From Planctomycetaceae bacterium (GTDB lineage: Bacteria > Planctomycetota > Planctomycetia > Pirellulales > Lacipirellulaceae), in NCBI GenBank assembly GCA_002702655.1, contig PABB01000017.1, positions 62,001-126,000 of the forward strand: a stretch of 64,000 bases of DNA. Direction: 5' to 3'. A program made the translations under genes and the position numbers. Shown here piece after piece: positions 19,127 through 28,928 of this stretch. A model generated the notes under the pieces. The model had not been told where the DNA came from. It made no database searches and saw only the letters and a list, made by a program, of their open reading frames with translations. Each line of letters opens with the position of its first letter. The stretch's first letter is position 1.

Positions 19127-20410
19127 ATGAATTGGTATTTGACTCAAAATCTCGACAAGAAATGCTTGACGCCGCGGCACGCGCAATTAGGCGCATCGCG
19201 TCAGCAACCGCGGCTTGTCGGCAGCGCCGCCGCGAGCAGATTCGCTCTGCTGCTGCTTGCCGCGTCGACGACGTGGGGTGAATGGCAGCAAGCCTCCGCG
19301 GCGCCGCAGAGTCAGTGGACTTCGATTCCCGGCGCAACCAGGACAATCGGCGCAACCTGGCAGGACCAAACGCTTGACGTCGCGGTCGAGCGATTGGCAA
19401 CGGCGGGTCGAACGCCCGCGTGGATCGACCGCCGCGTCAATCGACAACAACTGGTCTCGATCTCGCTCAGCGAGACCACCGTTGCTGGCGCTTTTCAGCA
19501 GGTTGCTTCCTCCAGCGGGTACGAAGCAACGCCGTGGCGCGGCTTGGTTATCGTCGCCCCCGTGGGCGCCGCGGATGAACTTGCCACGCTCACTGAAATC
19601 GGTCGCGAGCGGCTGCGCGAGCTGCCTGTCGCGGTCCGTAACGCCTGGCTGCAACCTGCCGTGTCGTCGTGGCCGCGCTTAGCAGAGCCGCGGTCATTGC
19701 TGCTCGCGTGGCTCGGACCGCTGGGCTTGGCGGACTCTACGGCGGCGCGCGTGCCGCATGATTTGCTTCCGGCCGGGAAGCTGCCGTCGCTTGCACCGCT
19801 GGATCGGGCAACGTTGGTGCTCGCTGGGTTCGACCTCAAGCTGCAGATCGACTCGGCAGGCCGTCCGTCGATTGAGCCGATCGAGCGGCCCGTCCGGCTG
19901 ACACGCGCCTACCGGCTGCGACCGCGGACGACTGCGGCATTTGACGCAGTGTTGGCAGATCTCGTCCAAGCTGGCGCGGCGGCCGTGGTCAACCCAGAGG
20001 AGCCCCAGACCCAACCGGCCAACGGCGTGCTTGTGTCGGCATCGGTCGGCGGGCACGAGCAACTTGCCGCGGTGCTGTCGCCGATGCCCAGAACAGATAC
20101 CGGATCAGCGTCCGGCGACAGCTCGGATCGCGGTCGCCCGCGGCGCAACTCGCGCCGGAGCGAGCAGCGTTTCACGCTCAAGCTGACGGCTCAACCGCTG
20201 GGGGCGGTGCTCGATCAACTGGCGAAGCAACTGGGCATGCAGATCGCGTGGAACGGCGGGGCCGATCCCGCTGAGCACCGCCGGCAGCGGGTTTCGTGCG
20301 ACGTGAAAGATGCCAGTGTCGAGCAGCTGCTGGCTGCTATCGCGAAGGATGCCGGCTTGACATGCGAAATTGACGGCCAGGTGGCGACCCTCTCCCCGGC
20401 GCAGCGCTAG
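19127..20410 (+). CDS. Exported protein with STN/secretin-like short domains
   Basis: About 427 aa from the ATG at 19127; a TTG at 19106 is an alternative. A hydrophobic segment near residues 37-50 (FALLLLAASTTWG) ends in a likely signal cleavage after ASAA. Two regions resemble the short beta-alpha-beta domain found at the start of secretins and TonB receptors (STN). The first is near residues 80-140 (QDQTLDVAVERLATAG, SISLSETTVAGAFQQVASSS). The second is at the C-terminus (LKLTAQPLGAVLDQLAKQLG, VSCDVKDASVEQLLAAIAKD). No pore domain is present. It may be a periplasmic adaptor rather than a channel. It lies 13 bases upstream of the AsmA-like gene, so co-expression is likely. Confidence 0.75.
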   Translation: MNWYLTQNLDKKCLTPRHAQLGASRQQPRLVGSAAASRFALLLLAASTTWGEWQQASAAPQSQWTSIPGATRTIGATWQDQTLDVAVERLATAGRTPAWIDRRVNRQQLVSISLSETTVAGAFQQVASSSGYEATPWRGLVIVAPVGAADELATLTEIGRERLRELPVAVRNAWLQPAVSSWPRLAEPRSLLLAWLGPLGLADSTAARVPHDLLPAGKLPSLAPLDRATLVLAGFDLKLQIDSAGRPSIEPIERPVRLTRAYRLRPRTTAAFDAVLADLVQAGAAAVVNPEEPQTQPANGVLVSASVGGHEQLAAVLSPMPRTDTGSASGDSSDRGRPRRNSRRSEQRFTLKLTAQPLGAVLDQLAKQLGMQIAWNGGADPAEHRRQRVSCDVKDASVEQLLAAIAKDAGLTCEIDGQVATLSPAQR

Positions 20411-20422
20411 CAGCGAGGCGGC

Positions 20423-23400
20423 GTGCTAGCACGCGGCGTACGGGTTGCCTTGCCCCGTTTTCGTCGCTTCTCTACGATCCCCGCCCTACGGTGCGCACCG
20501 GGTGCGCGCCGTGCTGCGCGTGTTCGCGTCGCCATTTTGTTTTGTCGCGGGATTGGGCCCATTTTTACGAAGCTGGTCGACAGCTGCTGGTTCGTCTTCA
20601 AGATCGCGCTGGTCGTCGTGTTGCTCGCGGCGGTTGGCGGCGGGGCCTACCTGTATGCGCACATGGACGACGAAATCCGCCAGCATGTCGAAACCCTGCT
20701 GGCCGAGCGATTTCCTCAGCTGGAAGTCAGCGTCGGCGGGGCGCGGCTGATCGAGGACCGCGGCATAGCGGTCTACGACCTGGAGTTGGCGCTGCCCGCG
20801 GTCGCCGGCGGCGAACAGCGGCTGGTCGCCATCGACGAGTTGTTTCTAGCGTGCGACGTGCAGTTGACGCAGATGGTACAGGGGAATCTGCAAATCCAAC
20901 GCGTCGAGCTCAAGCGTCCCCAGGCGTGGCTGGTCCGCAGCCCCACCGGGAGCTGGAACTTCGATGCGTTGCTGCCGCTGCCGCCTTGCACCAAATGTCT
21001 GCCTCCGATCGTCGTACGCGACGGTTGGCTGGCGGTGAGCGACGCCGGCAACTCCGCGGCCGAGCCGCTCATGGTGCGCGACGTGCAAGCCACCGCTGCC
21101 CCCCAGTCGCTCGGCGGTCCGCAGCCAAAGCCGGGCGACCCGCTGCCGGAGCGCTATGCAATTCGCATCGACGGCGTCGCTGGCGGGGCGCTGGCCGACC
21201 GCGCGGAGTTTCGCATCACGATGCGTCCCCGCGAGCAGGCGGCCGACGCGGTGGTGAAACTCGACCAACTGCACGTCGGCGAGGCGCTCGACGGATGGAT
21301 TCAACCGCGGCTGCCGGCCGCCGCCCGTGGCGCCAAGATCACCGGCGACGTGAGCGGCATCGTCACCATCGCTCACGCCCTGGGCGGGCAGGCTCCGCCG
21401 ACGTTCACGGCCGATTTGGAGGTGTCCGGCGGGCGGATTGTCGACGCGCGGTTGCCCCGCAGTTTGAGCGACCTAGCCGCGCACGTAGTTATCGACTCGC
21501 AACGCGTGCAAGTGGAGCAAGTCCAAGGCAAGTGCGGACAGGCGGAGGTGTTGGCTTCGTTGACCAGACAGGGCTGGGGGCCGACGGCCCAGGTGGCGGC
21601 CGCGGCGCGCGTCACCGGCATGCCGTTGGACATGAAGCTGTACAACGCGTTGCCGCCGATGCTGCGCGACCAGTGGGACAAGTATGAACCGACCGGCATT
21701 GCGCACGCCGACGTGCAGGTGCGTTTCGACGGCCAGCGGTGGCAGCCGCAACGTGCCGTGCTGACCGGCGAGAAGCTCACCTTTACGTCCGACAAGTTCC
21801 GCTACCGGCTCACCGACGGCAGCGGTTCGTTGGTCTACACGCCGGGCGCCGCAGCCGGCGAGCCCGCCCGGTTAGCGATCAACATGGTCGGCACTGGCGG
21901 CGGACAGCCGATGACGATCACCGGCGAGGTGCTCGACCCGCGCCCCGGCGCCATCGGTTGGGCGACGATTTCCGGACGCGACGTGGCGATCGAATCGGCC
22001 ATGATTGACGCTCTACCGGACAAGCCGCGCGAGGTGATTCGCTCGATGCATCCGCGGGGCAAGTTCAACTTCAATTGGCGATTGGAGCGCACCCAACTCG
22101 GGCAGGAGCAGCCGAATGCGCAACTGCAGTTGGAGTTGGTCGACTGCGCCGTCGAGTACGAGAAGTTTCCCTACCCGCTGGATCATATTCGCGGCATGAT
22201 TACCGCGAACAACAATCATTGGCGGTTTACGGATTTGGTGTCCACCGGGCGACGGACGGTGCGCTGTTCGGGACGGCTTGATCCCGTTCCAGTGGGAGCG
22301 GAACTCGCGCTTCAGTTCTCAGGGCAGCAGGTGCCGTTGGACGATGCGTTGTTCGATGCCCTGCCTCCGGCCGTGCAGGCGGCGTGGACGGAATTGCGAC
22401 TCTACGGCCACGTCGACATGGTGGCCGACGTGTTCTACCGGACCGACCTGACCAAGCCGAGCGTGAAAACGGTCGTCCATCCGCGCCCCGAAACGGCGGG
22501 GCTGCGACCGCAGTTTTTTGACTATGTGCTGGAAGGCGTCAGCGGAGCCGTGACGTACCACGACGGACAGGTCGCGCTGCAGGGCGTGCGCGCCCAGCAT
22601 GGTCGCACGCAAATCGACGCGGACGGGAACGGCTACTTTGGATCCGACGGCGGCTGGCGGATGGAACTCACGGGCTTAAGCGCCGATCGCGTGATTCCCA
22701 ATCGGGAACTGTTGGTAGCCTTGCCGAAGCAGCTCAGCCGCTTGCTCGAACAGCTCCAGCCGCGTGGCAGCTTCGCGTTGCACGACGGAGTACTGGCTTT
22801 CAACAAGCCGGCCTCGCCGTTGGCGCCGCTGGAGACGCGGTGGGATTTTCAGCTCGATTGCCACCAGGCGAGCATCGACCCCGGCGTTGCCCTGGAGAAC
22901 ATTTATGGTACGGTGCGGCTCGAGGGCCAGCACGACGGATTACACGCCGTGAGCCGCGGCGAGCTGAATCTCGATTCAGTCACGTTTCAGGACGCACAGT
23001 TCACCAGCGTCCGCAGCCCATTGTTTGTCGACGAAACGCGGTGCCTGCTGGGACGCCACGCGACCGATATCGAGAACCGTCCCACGCGGCGGATGACCGC
23101 CAACTTGTACGACGGTCAGCTGGCGACTGACGCCTGGGTTCGCTACGACGGTCCCTCGCCCCAGTACGCCGCCGAGACCGACGTGAGCGGCGTGAGTTTA
23201 GAACGTCTCGTGGCGGAACGATTTGGCGGCGGGCGAGATTTCCGCGGTTCGATTGACGGCAACATTCAACTGCGCGGTTCGGGGCGGACGGCGCACGGGC
23301 TCAGCGGCGAGGGCCATCTGCACGTTCGCGATGCGAGTCTGTACGAGTTGCCCCTACTCGCTTCGCTGCTAAAACGGATTCGTACAGGCGGCGGCGACAA

Positions 23401-23764
23401 GACCGCGTTCAACGAGTGCAACATCAACTTTACGCTCGACAACCAGATGATCACGCTGCGACAGCTCGACTTCCTGGGCGACGTGGTGAACCTGTACGGG
23501 CAAGGCTTCACGGGGTTTGACGAGAAGCTCGCCCTGCGATTCCACGCCGTCGTCGGCCGGCACGACTATCATCTGCCGTTCGTGAAGCGATTTGTCGGCG
23601 AGGCGAGCCAGCAGATGCTGGAAATGTCGGTCGCCGGCACATTTGCCCAGCCCGAAGTCAGCACGAAGGCGCTACCCGGCTTCAGCCAGTTCTTCGAGCA
23701 ACTGGGAGCCGATTTGCGCGGCGACGAACCGCGCCAAGCGACACGACCGTTCACCACGCAGTAG
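20423..23764 (+). CDS. Large AsmA/TamB-like envelope protein
   Basis: Up to 1113 aa. The frame opens at a GTG at 20423, but the true start may be the TTG at 20537, just before the membrane anchor (KLVDSCWFVFKIALVVVLLAAV). One N-terminal transmembrane helix is followed by a very long beta-rich periplasmic part, with repeated patterns such as RVELKRPQAWLVRSPTGSWN and, late in the protein, a conserved GEGHLHVRDASLYELPLLAS and FTLDNQMITLRQLDFLGDVV. This is the AsmA-like/DUF3971 pattern of bridge-like proteins thought to move phospholipids or assist outer-membrane assembly. A periplasmic lipid-bridge role is an inference from the family. It follows the STN-domain gene by 13 bases. Confidence 0.82.
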   Translation: MLARGVRVALPRFRRFSTIPALRCAPGARRAARVRVAILFCRGIGPIFTKLVDSCWFVFKIALVVVLLAAVGGGAYLYAHMDDEIRQHVETLLAERFPQLEVSVGGARLIEDRGIAVYDLELALPAVAGGEQRLVAIDELFLACDVQLTQMVQGNLQIQRVELKRPQAWLVRSPTGSWNFDALLPLPPCTKCLPPIVVRDGWLAVSDAGNSAAEPLMVRDVQATAAPQSLGGPQPKPGDPLPERYAIRIDGVAGGALADRAEFRITMRPREQAADAVVKLDQLHVGEALDGWIQPRLPAAARGAKITGDVSGIVTIAHALGGQAPPTFTADLEVSGGRIVDARLPRSLSDLAAHVVIDSQRVQVEQVQGKCGQAEVLASLTRQGWGPTAQVAAAARVTGMPLDMKLYNALPPMLRDQWDKYEPTGIAHADVQVRFDGQRWQPQRAVLTGEKLTFTSDKFRYRLTDGSGSLVYTPGAAAGEPARLAINMVGTGGGQPMTITGEVLDPRPGAIGWATISGRDVAIESAMIDALPDKPREVIRSMHPRGKFNFNWRLERTQLGQEQPNAQLQLELVDCAVEYEKFPYPLDHIRGMITANNNHWRFTDLVSTGRRTVRCSGRLDPVPVGAELALQFSGQQVPLDDALFDALPPAVQAAWTELRLYGHVDMVADVFYRTDLTKPSVKTVVHPRPETAGLRPQFFDYVLEGVSGAVTYHDGQVALQGVRAQHGRTQIDADGNGYFGSDGGWRMELTGLSADRVIPNRELLVALPKQLSRLLEQLQPRGSFALHDGVLAFNKPASPLAPLETRWDFQLDCHQASIDPGVALENIYGTVRLEGQHDGLHAVSRGELNLDSVTFQDAQFTSVRSPLFVDETRCLLGRHATDIENRPTRRMTANLYDGQLATDAWVRYDGPSPQYAAETDVSGVSLERLVAERFGGGRDFRGSIDGNIQLRGSGRTAHGLSGEGHLHVRDASLYELPLLASLLKRIRTGGGDKTAFNECNINFTLDNQMITLRQLDFLGDVVNLYGQGFTGFDEKLALRFHAVVGRHDYHLPFVKRFVGEASQQMLEMSVAGTFAQPEVSTKALPGFSQFFEQLGADLRGDEPRQATRPFTTQ

Positions 23765-23908
23765 CCCCAAGCCGAAGATGTCGCGGGTCCTTGCCGATAG
23801 GGCAGGCGGCCGCGAGCGACTGTAAGCCATACTTAAACCGACTCGCACCAAGAGAGCCGCACCAGCCGACCTGAACACGACCCGTTCTCCCATTGTCCTG
23901 GAGCCGCC

Positions 23909-24244
23909 ATGAACGTTTCTCCCGCCGCCGGATTGGCCGGCAGCGCAGCCGGCGCCCCGCTGTCGCAGACGAAGGGTTCGGATTCGGAGCGGGCGGCCCG
24001 CGATGCGACCGATCAGTCCCGCGCCGCCGACGGCCAGGATCGGTCGGAGAAGGCCGCCGGCATCGGGCAGATGCAGGAAGACGCCGAAACGCACGACCGC
24101 GACGCGGACGGGCGCCGTATGTGGGAGGAATCGCCGCAGAACGGTGAGCAACCAGCGGAGGAGCAGCCTGAGGCCGCCGCAGAGCGGCACCGCGTGAAGG
24201 ACCCGAAGGGCGAAAGCGGCAACAGCTTGGATTTGATGGGATGA
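23909..24244 (+). CDS. Small hydrophilic protein, planctomycete-type
   Basis: A 111-aa polar, charged protein with no membrane helix or cysteine. It begins MNVSPAAGLAGSAAGAPLSQ, has an acidic/basic mixed middle with DRDADGRRMWEE, and ends GNSLDLMG. It looks disordered. I have the impression of a short conserved family in planctomycetes with the same start and end blocks, but this was not checked. The ATG and the intact frame support translation. It stands alone between the AsmA-like gene and dapF; no function can be assigned. Confidence 0.65.
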   Translation: MNVSPAAGLAGSAAGAPLSQTKGSDSERAARDATDQSRAADGQDRSEKAAGIGQMQEDAETHDRDADGRRMWEESPQNGEQPAEEQPEAAAERHRVKDPKGESGNSLDLMG

Positions 24245-24439
24245 GACGAAGGGGGAAGGCGCAGTGGGGATTGCGGAATCGTGGCGGGCAGTAGCGGCTA
24301 CGCAACCCGCGATCTCGTTTCTCGTAAAACGCTCGTCACCTATGGGTGTTGCCGTCTGTCCCCACCTCAGTCCCCCGTTCCAAATCGCCCGGCGCTCAGC
24401 TCATATCCCCCGGTACTCGGATTGCGTAAGATTGGCCGC

Positions 24440-25276
24440 ATGAAATTCACCAAGATGCACGGCGCCGGCAACGATTACGTATACGTCGACTGCTTCTCGC
24501 AGCCGGCGCCGGCCGATCCTGCTGCGCTTGCCCGGGCGATGTCCGATCGCCGGTTCGGCATCGGCAGCGACGGACTGATCCTCATTTGCCCAGCGGAGGG
24601 CGCCGATGCCGAAATGCGGATGTACAACGCCGACGGCTCGTACTCCGAGATGTGCGGCAACGGCATCCGCTGCGTCGCCAAGTTCGTCTATGACCACGGC
24701 ATCGCTCAGCGCGACGTGCTGAGTATCGCGTCCGGCGGCGCGCGGTACGCTCTGGAAGTGCAGACCACCGGCGGCAAGGTCGAGCGGGTCCGCGTCGACA
24801 TGGGCGAGCCGATCCTCGCTGCCGACAGAATCCCCACCACGTTGCTCGGCAATCCGCCAACCAATGCCGAGTTGACCGCTGGCGACCGCACGTTTGCCGT
24901 TACCAGCGTGTCGATGGGCAATCCTCACTGCGTGATCTTCGTCGACGAGGCGACCGACGAGTTGGTCCATCGCTACGGCCCGCTCGTGGAGACCGCGCCC
25001 GAATTCCCCAATCGCGTCAACGTCGAGTGGGTCGAGGTACTCGATCGGGGCCGCGCGCGGCAACGCACGTGGGAACGCGGCTCGGGCGAGACGTTCGCCT
25101 GCGGCACGGGGGCCTGCGCGGTTTGCGTCGCCGGCGTGGTGACTGATCGCACCGATCGTCGGCTGGCCGTCGAGTTGCTTGGCGGCGAGTTGGAACTGTA
25201 TTGGGACGATTCCAACAACCACGTGTTCATGACCGGCCCCGCCGCCGAAGTCTTCAGCGGCGACTGGCCGGATTGA
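24440..25276 (+). CDS. dapF: Diaminopimelate epimerase
   Basis: A 278-aa PLP-independent epimerase that converts LL- to meso-diaminopimelate for lysine and peptidoglycan synthesis. The start at 24440 gives MKFTKMHGAGNDYVYVD, exactly the family N-terminus. Both catalytic cysteines are present: one in SEMCGNGIRC (about C72) and one in FACGTGACA near the C-terminus. MGNPHCVIFV, ERGSGET and RVNVEWVEV are also conserved. A -10-like TAAGAT ends 7 bases before the ATG, so the mRNA could be nearly leaderless. The acyltransferase gene follows after 34 bases. Confidence 0.96.
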   Translation: MKFTKMHGAGNDYVYVDCFSQPAPADPAALARAMSDRRFGIGSDGLILICPAEGADAEMRMYNADGSYSEMCGNGIRCVAKFVYDHGIAQRDVLSIASGGARYALEVQTTGGKVERVRVDMGEPILAADRIPTTLLGNPPTNAELTAGDRTFAVTSVSMGNPHCVIFVDEATDELVHRYGPLVETAPEFPNRVNVEWVEVLDRGRARQRTWERGSGETFACGTGACAVCVAGVVTDRTDRRLAVELLGGELELYWDDSNNHVFMTGPAAEVFSGDWPD

Positions 25277-25310
25277 TTCTCGATAACTCCCGCCGACAAG
25301 GACGTCCGGC

Positions 25311-26141
25311 ATGACCAAGACTGCTTCGTTTCTCAACCGCCTGGCGGGTCTGACCGCTTCGGTCGGCATCCGCGGGTGGATGAGCACGCTCGATTACCGC
25401 GGCTACTTTTTCGATCGCAGCGTCGACCCGATTTATCCATCGAACTATCCGCGGATCTATGTCTTTTGGCACGAGTACATTCTCGTACCGCTGTATCTGC
25501 GCGGAAACTGCAATCTGACGATGCTGTTGAGCAAGCATCGCGACGCCGACGTGCTTGACCGGTTGGCGTACCACATGGGCTTCGAGTGCGTACGGGGTTC
25601 CACTTACAACGGCGCCACCTCGGCGCTAATGGAACTGGCCCGTCGCGGCCGGCAGATGCATTTGACGATCACTCCCGACGGCCCGCGCGGCCCGCGTCGT
25701 ACGCTGGCGCAGGGCGCGGTGTTTCTCGCCTCGCGGCTGCAACTGCCGATCGTGCCGTTTGGAATGGGCGTGCAAAATCCGTGGCGGGCGAAGAGTTGGG
25801 ACCGATTTGCCATTCCCAGGCCGATGTCGCGCGTGCGGGCCTTCGTCGGCCCCGAGGTGTGGATTCCCCGCGGGCTCGACCGCGATGAATTGGAGCTTCG
25901 TCGACAGGGCGTCGAGCGGCTGCTCAACTCGCTGACAACCGCTGCCGAGGATTGGGCCGAGCACGGCGGCGACGTGCCGGGTTCGGTCGATGCCTGGCGC
26001 CAAGGTCGAATTCTGGGCGCTGCAGGCGAGGCGGCCCGGCTGGAATTGCCGCCTCCTGACACTGGCGCTTCAGCGACGGTATCGTTGCAGTCGGCGACTG
26101 GCGATTTGGACGCGGGCTCGGCGAGTAAACTCGCCGGCTAA
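25311..26141 (+). CDS. DUF374 family lysophospholipid acyltransferase-like protein
   Basis: A 276-aa protein with DUF374 features: FWHEYILVPLYLRG with the catalytic-type His, LLSKHRDADVLDRLA, CVRGSTYNGATSALMEL and TITPDGPRGPRRT. The LPLAT superfamily transfers acyl chains to glycerolipids or lipid A-type acceptors; DUF374 members are Kdo/lipid-A-acyltransferase relatives of uncertain substrate. The last 50 residues are low complexity. Located 34 bases after dapF, it probably shares its transcript. An envelope-lipid role is inferred, not proven. Confidence 0.85.
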   Translation: MTKTASFLNRLAGLTASVGIRGWMSTLDYRGYFFDRSVDPIYPSNYPRIYVFWHEYILVPLYLRGNCNLTMLLSKHRDADVLDRLAYHMGFECVRGSTYNGATSALMELARRGRQMHLTITPDGPRGPRRTLAQGAVFLASRLQLPIVPFGMGVQNPWRAKSWDRFAIPRPMSRVRAFVGPEVWIPRGLDRDELELRRQGVERLLNSLTTAAEDWAEHGGDVPGSVDAWRQGRILGAAGEAARLELPPPDTGASATVSLQSATGDLDAGSASKLAG

Positions 26142-26304
26142 ATGGGGTTAAGACGGGCCGTCTGTCGCGGTTCGCGCTGTAGAGGCGATGTGATCGTCGC
26201 CACGACCTACGCGAAACCGGCCGGGCTCGGCCTACAAAGCCCCCCGGCGGTTCGCGTAGAATGCGGGCTGCCACGACAAGCCCGCGAATCTTGCCGCCCT
26301 CGCC

Positions 26305-27561
26305 ATGCCTGCTGCTCGTACAGATCGTCCCGACCATGTGCCGTCGGTTTCAGAGATTACCGCGGCGATCAAGGGCGTCATCGAAACCGCGTTTGACGAC
26401 GTGTGGGTGGCCGGCGAGATTTCCAACTTCTCGCGACCCCAGTCAGGGCACTGTTACCTGACGCTCAAGGACGACGCAGCGCAGATCCGCGGCGTGATTT
26501 GGCGCGGCACGGCATCGCGACTACGCGTCGACCTGCGCGACGGATTGGACGTCGTTTGCCGGGGGCGACTCGATCTCTACCCGCCTCGCGGCAGTTATCA
26601 ACTGGTGATTGATCAGCTCTACCTGCAGGGCGAAGGCGCCTTGGAGGCGGCGCTTCGCAAGCTGCGCGAGAAGCTGGCAGCGGAAGGTTTGTTCTCCGTC
26701 GAGCGCAAGCGACCTCTGCCGAAGATGCCGCGGCGGATCGGCGTGGTGACCAGCCCGACGGGCGCGGCGATTCGCGATTTTCTGGAAGTGCTCCGCCGGC
26801 GTTGGCGCGGGGTCGAGGTGTTGATTTTGCCGACCCGCGTCCAAGGCGACGGAGCCGCTGCCGAGATTGCCGGCGCCATTAAGAGTGCGGCGCGGATTCG
26901 ACCTGAGTTGGACGTGCTGGTGGTGACCCGCGGCGGCGGCAGTCTGGAAGATCTGTGGTGCTTCAACGAAGAGCCGGTCGTCCGCGCGATCGCGGCGTCG
27001 CCGATTCCCACGATCTCCGCAATCGGTCACGAAATCGACGTCACCCTCGCGGACCTCGCCGCCGATGTGCGAGCGCTGACTCCCAGCGAGGCGGCCGAGC
27101 GCGTTGCTCCCGCGGCGGCCGAGATGACCGAGTTGGTCGCCAGCCTGCACGGCCGGATGCGGCGGGCGCTGGTCGGGCGGGCCGAGCAGTTGCGGGCACG
27201 GCTCGATGCGCTGGCCAGCCGCCCGGCACTGGCCCGGCCGGCCGACGGCGTGCGGCAGCTCGCCCGGCGGGCGGATGAATTGTCGCAGCGTCTCGAATCA
27301 GGCATTGCTACTGCGATTCGCGATAAACAAAGTCAGATTGGCCTGGCTGCCGGGCGATTGGAGGCGCTCAGCCCCTTGGCGGTCCTCGGCCGGGGATATA
27401 GCCTGACGCAACGCGACGGGCGGCTCGTCGGCTCGATTGCGGACCTGTCGCCAGGCGACGAGATCACCACGACGCTCGCCGATGGCGTCGCGGTCAGTAC
27501 CGTTCGAACCGTGAAGAAACAAGCCATTGTCGTGGCGAAACCTCACAGCGGCGGCCGGTAG
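26305..27561 (+). CDS. xseA: Exodeoxyribonuclease VII large subunit
   Basis: A 418-aa large subunit of the single-strand-specific exonuclease VII. The N-terminal OB fold is clear (DDVWVAGEISNFSRPQSGHC, LTLKDDAAQIRGVIWRG). The nuclease domain follows with RIGVVTSPTGAAIRDFLEVL, VVTRGGGSLEDLW, IPTISAIGHEIDVTLADLAA and ALTPSEAAERVAP, then a coiled-coil region for binding XseB subunits and the typical GYSLTQRDGRLV near the end. A -10-like TAGAAT lies at 26257-26262. A GC-rich inverted repeat (GGCGGCC/GGCCGCC) overlaps the stop codon. xseB follows after 70 bases. Confidence 0.96.
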   Translation: MPAARTDRPDHVPSVSEITAAIKGVIETAFDDVWVAGEISNFSRPQSGHCYLTLKDDAAQIRGVIWRGTASRLRVDLRDGLDVVCRGRLDLYPPRGSYQLVIDQLYLQGEGALEAALRKLREKLAAEGLFSVERKRPLPKMPRRIGVVTSPTGAAIRDFLEVLRRRWRGVEVLILPTRVQGDGAAAEIAGAIKSAARIRPELDVLVVTRGGGSLEDLWCFNEEPVVRAIAASPIPTISAIGHEIDVTLADLAADVRALTPSEAAERVAPAAAEMTELVASLHGRMRRALVGRAEQLRARLDALASRPALARPADGVRQLARRADELSQRLESGIATAIRDKQSQIGLAAGRLEALSPLAVLGRGYSLTQRDGRLVGSIADLSPGDEITTTLADGVAVSTVRTVKKQAIVVAKPHSGGR

Positions 27562-27631
27562 GCCGCCGGTTTCTGGCGTGGGATGCGTCGCCCCCGCCCA
27601 CAACACCCCCCCGCACCTCCCCGACTTCCGC

Positions 27632-28000
27632 GTGGCCAAGAAGAAAGTCAAAAAGAAACCTGCCGCAGCCGCCGAGGCGCCGTCGTTTGAAGACGCGCTG
27701 GCCGAGTTGGAGCAGATTGTCGCGCGGCTGGAGGGCGGTCAGTTGCCGTTGGCCGATGCGCTGTCGCAGTACGAACTGGGCGTCCGCCGACTGCAGACGT
27801 GTTACCAATTGCTCACCGACGCCGAGCGGCGGATCGAATTGGTCGCCAAGATCGATCCGCAGGGGCGCGTCGAGGCCACCGACTTTGACGACGCGGCCAC
27901 CGCCGACTTGGCCGACAAAGCCGCCGCGCGCAGTGGCCGCCGCTCAGCCGGCGCCCCTCGCCGCGGCAAAGGCGATGACGCAGGCAGCACGTTGTTCTAG
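27632..28000 (+). CDS. xseB: Exodeoxyribonuclease VII small subunit
   Basis: About 122 aa from a GTG at 27632, giving MAKKKVKKK. The conserved two-helix core is SFEDALAELEQIVARLEGGQ, LPLADALSQYELGVRRLQTC and AERRIELV. Several small subunits bind one XseA. The C-terminal 45 residues are a polar, Ala/Arg-rich tail not found in shorter homologues. Gene order xseA-xseB-ispA-dxs is a common bacterial arrangement and supports the call. Confidence 0.93.
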   Translation: MAKKKVKKKPAAAAEAPSFEDALAELEQIVARLEGGQLPLADALSQYELGVRRLQTCYQLLTDAERRIELVAKIDPQGRVEATDFDDAATADLADKAAARSGRRSAGAPRRGKGDDAGSTLF

Positions 28001-28028
28001 TACCGTCTGACGTGGCACAATCGACTCG

Positions 28029-28928
28029 ATGTCCCAATCTTCTTCCTCTCCCGCCAGCGTCGTTGGCGACCCCGATCGGCTCGCTGCCATTGAGGCTGCG
28101 CTCGACGCGGCGACGCGTCTGGGTGATCGCTGCCCGCCGCATCTGGGCGAAGCGATTCGCTATGCGCTGCTCGCTCCCGGCAAGCGATTGCGGCCGCAGT
28201 TGGTGTTGATGGCGACCGAAGCCTGCGGCGGCGATCCGTCAGCGGCCATGCCCGCCGCGGTGGCGGTGGAGATGATCCACGCCTACTCGCTGGTGCACGA
28301 CGACCTGCCGGCGATGGACGACGATGATTTGCGACGTGGGCGACCGACCTGTCACAAGCAGTTTGACGAGGCGACCGCCATTCTCGCTGGGGACGCCTTG
28401 CAACCGTTGGCGTTCGAGACGCTCGCCGCGGGGATTCAGCCGCCGGAATTGGCTGGCCGCTGCTGTCTCGAATTGGCCCGCGCGGCCGGGCCCCGCGAAT
28501 TGGTAGGGGGGCAGGCCGACGATCTGGCCGCGGAGCACCAGTCGCCGGGGCTAGAGCAGCTGCAGCGGATCCACGAGCGGAAGACCGGCGCCCTGTTCCG
28601 AGTGTCGTTGCGGTTGGGGGCTTTGGTGGCCGGGGCGACCGACGACCAGCTCGACGCATTGGACCGCTACGCGTGGAACCTGGGGCTGGCGTTTCAGGTG
28701 ACCGACGATCTGCTCGACGTGGCCGGCGAGGAGGCGGCCGTCGGGAAGCGGTTGGGAAAAGACTCGCGGCAGGGTAAAATCACATATCCGGCGTTGTTGG
28801 GCGTCGAGGCCAGCCGCGCCAAAGCGGCCGAGTTAATCGCGGGCGCCGTTGCCGCGGTTAGCATCCTGGGCGAGCGGGGCGGACCGCTTGTCGCCTTGGC
28901 CGAATTTGTCGGGCGGAGAAATACTTGA
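28029..28928 (+). CDS. ispA: Short-chain polyprenyl (farnesyl-type) diphosphate synthase
   Basis: A 299-aa trans-isoprenyl diphosphate synthase that condenses IPP with allylic diphosphates. The first aspartate-rich motif is HDDLPAMDDDDLRRGRPT and the second QVTDDLLDV. ELVGGQADDL and HERKTGALFRVSLRLGA are conserved. The two residues between the Asp pairs in the first motif are as in bacterial farnesyl synthases, so a C15 product is most likely; C20 is possible. Its TGA overlaps the ATG of dxs by one base (TGATG), indicating coupling. A -10-like CACAAT lies 7 bases before the ATG. Confidence 0.93.
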   Translation: MSQSSSSPASVVGDPDRLAAIEAALDAATRLGDRCPPHLGEAIRYALLAPGKRLRPQLVLMATEACGGDPSAAMPAAVAVEMIHAYSLVHDDLPAMDDDDLRRGRPTCHKQFDEATAILAGDALQPLAFETLAAGIQPPELAGRCCLELARAAGPRELVGGQADDLAAEHQSPGLEQLQRIHERKTGALFRVSLRLGALVAGATDDQLDALDRYAWNLGLAFQVTDDLLDVAGEEAAVGKRLGKDSRQGKITYPALLGVEASRAKAAELIAGAVAAVSILGERGGPLVALAEFVGRRNT

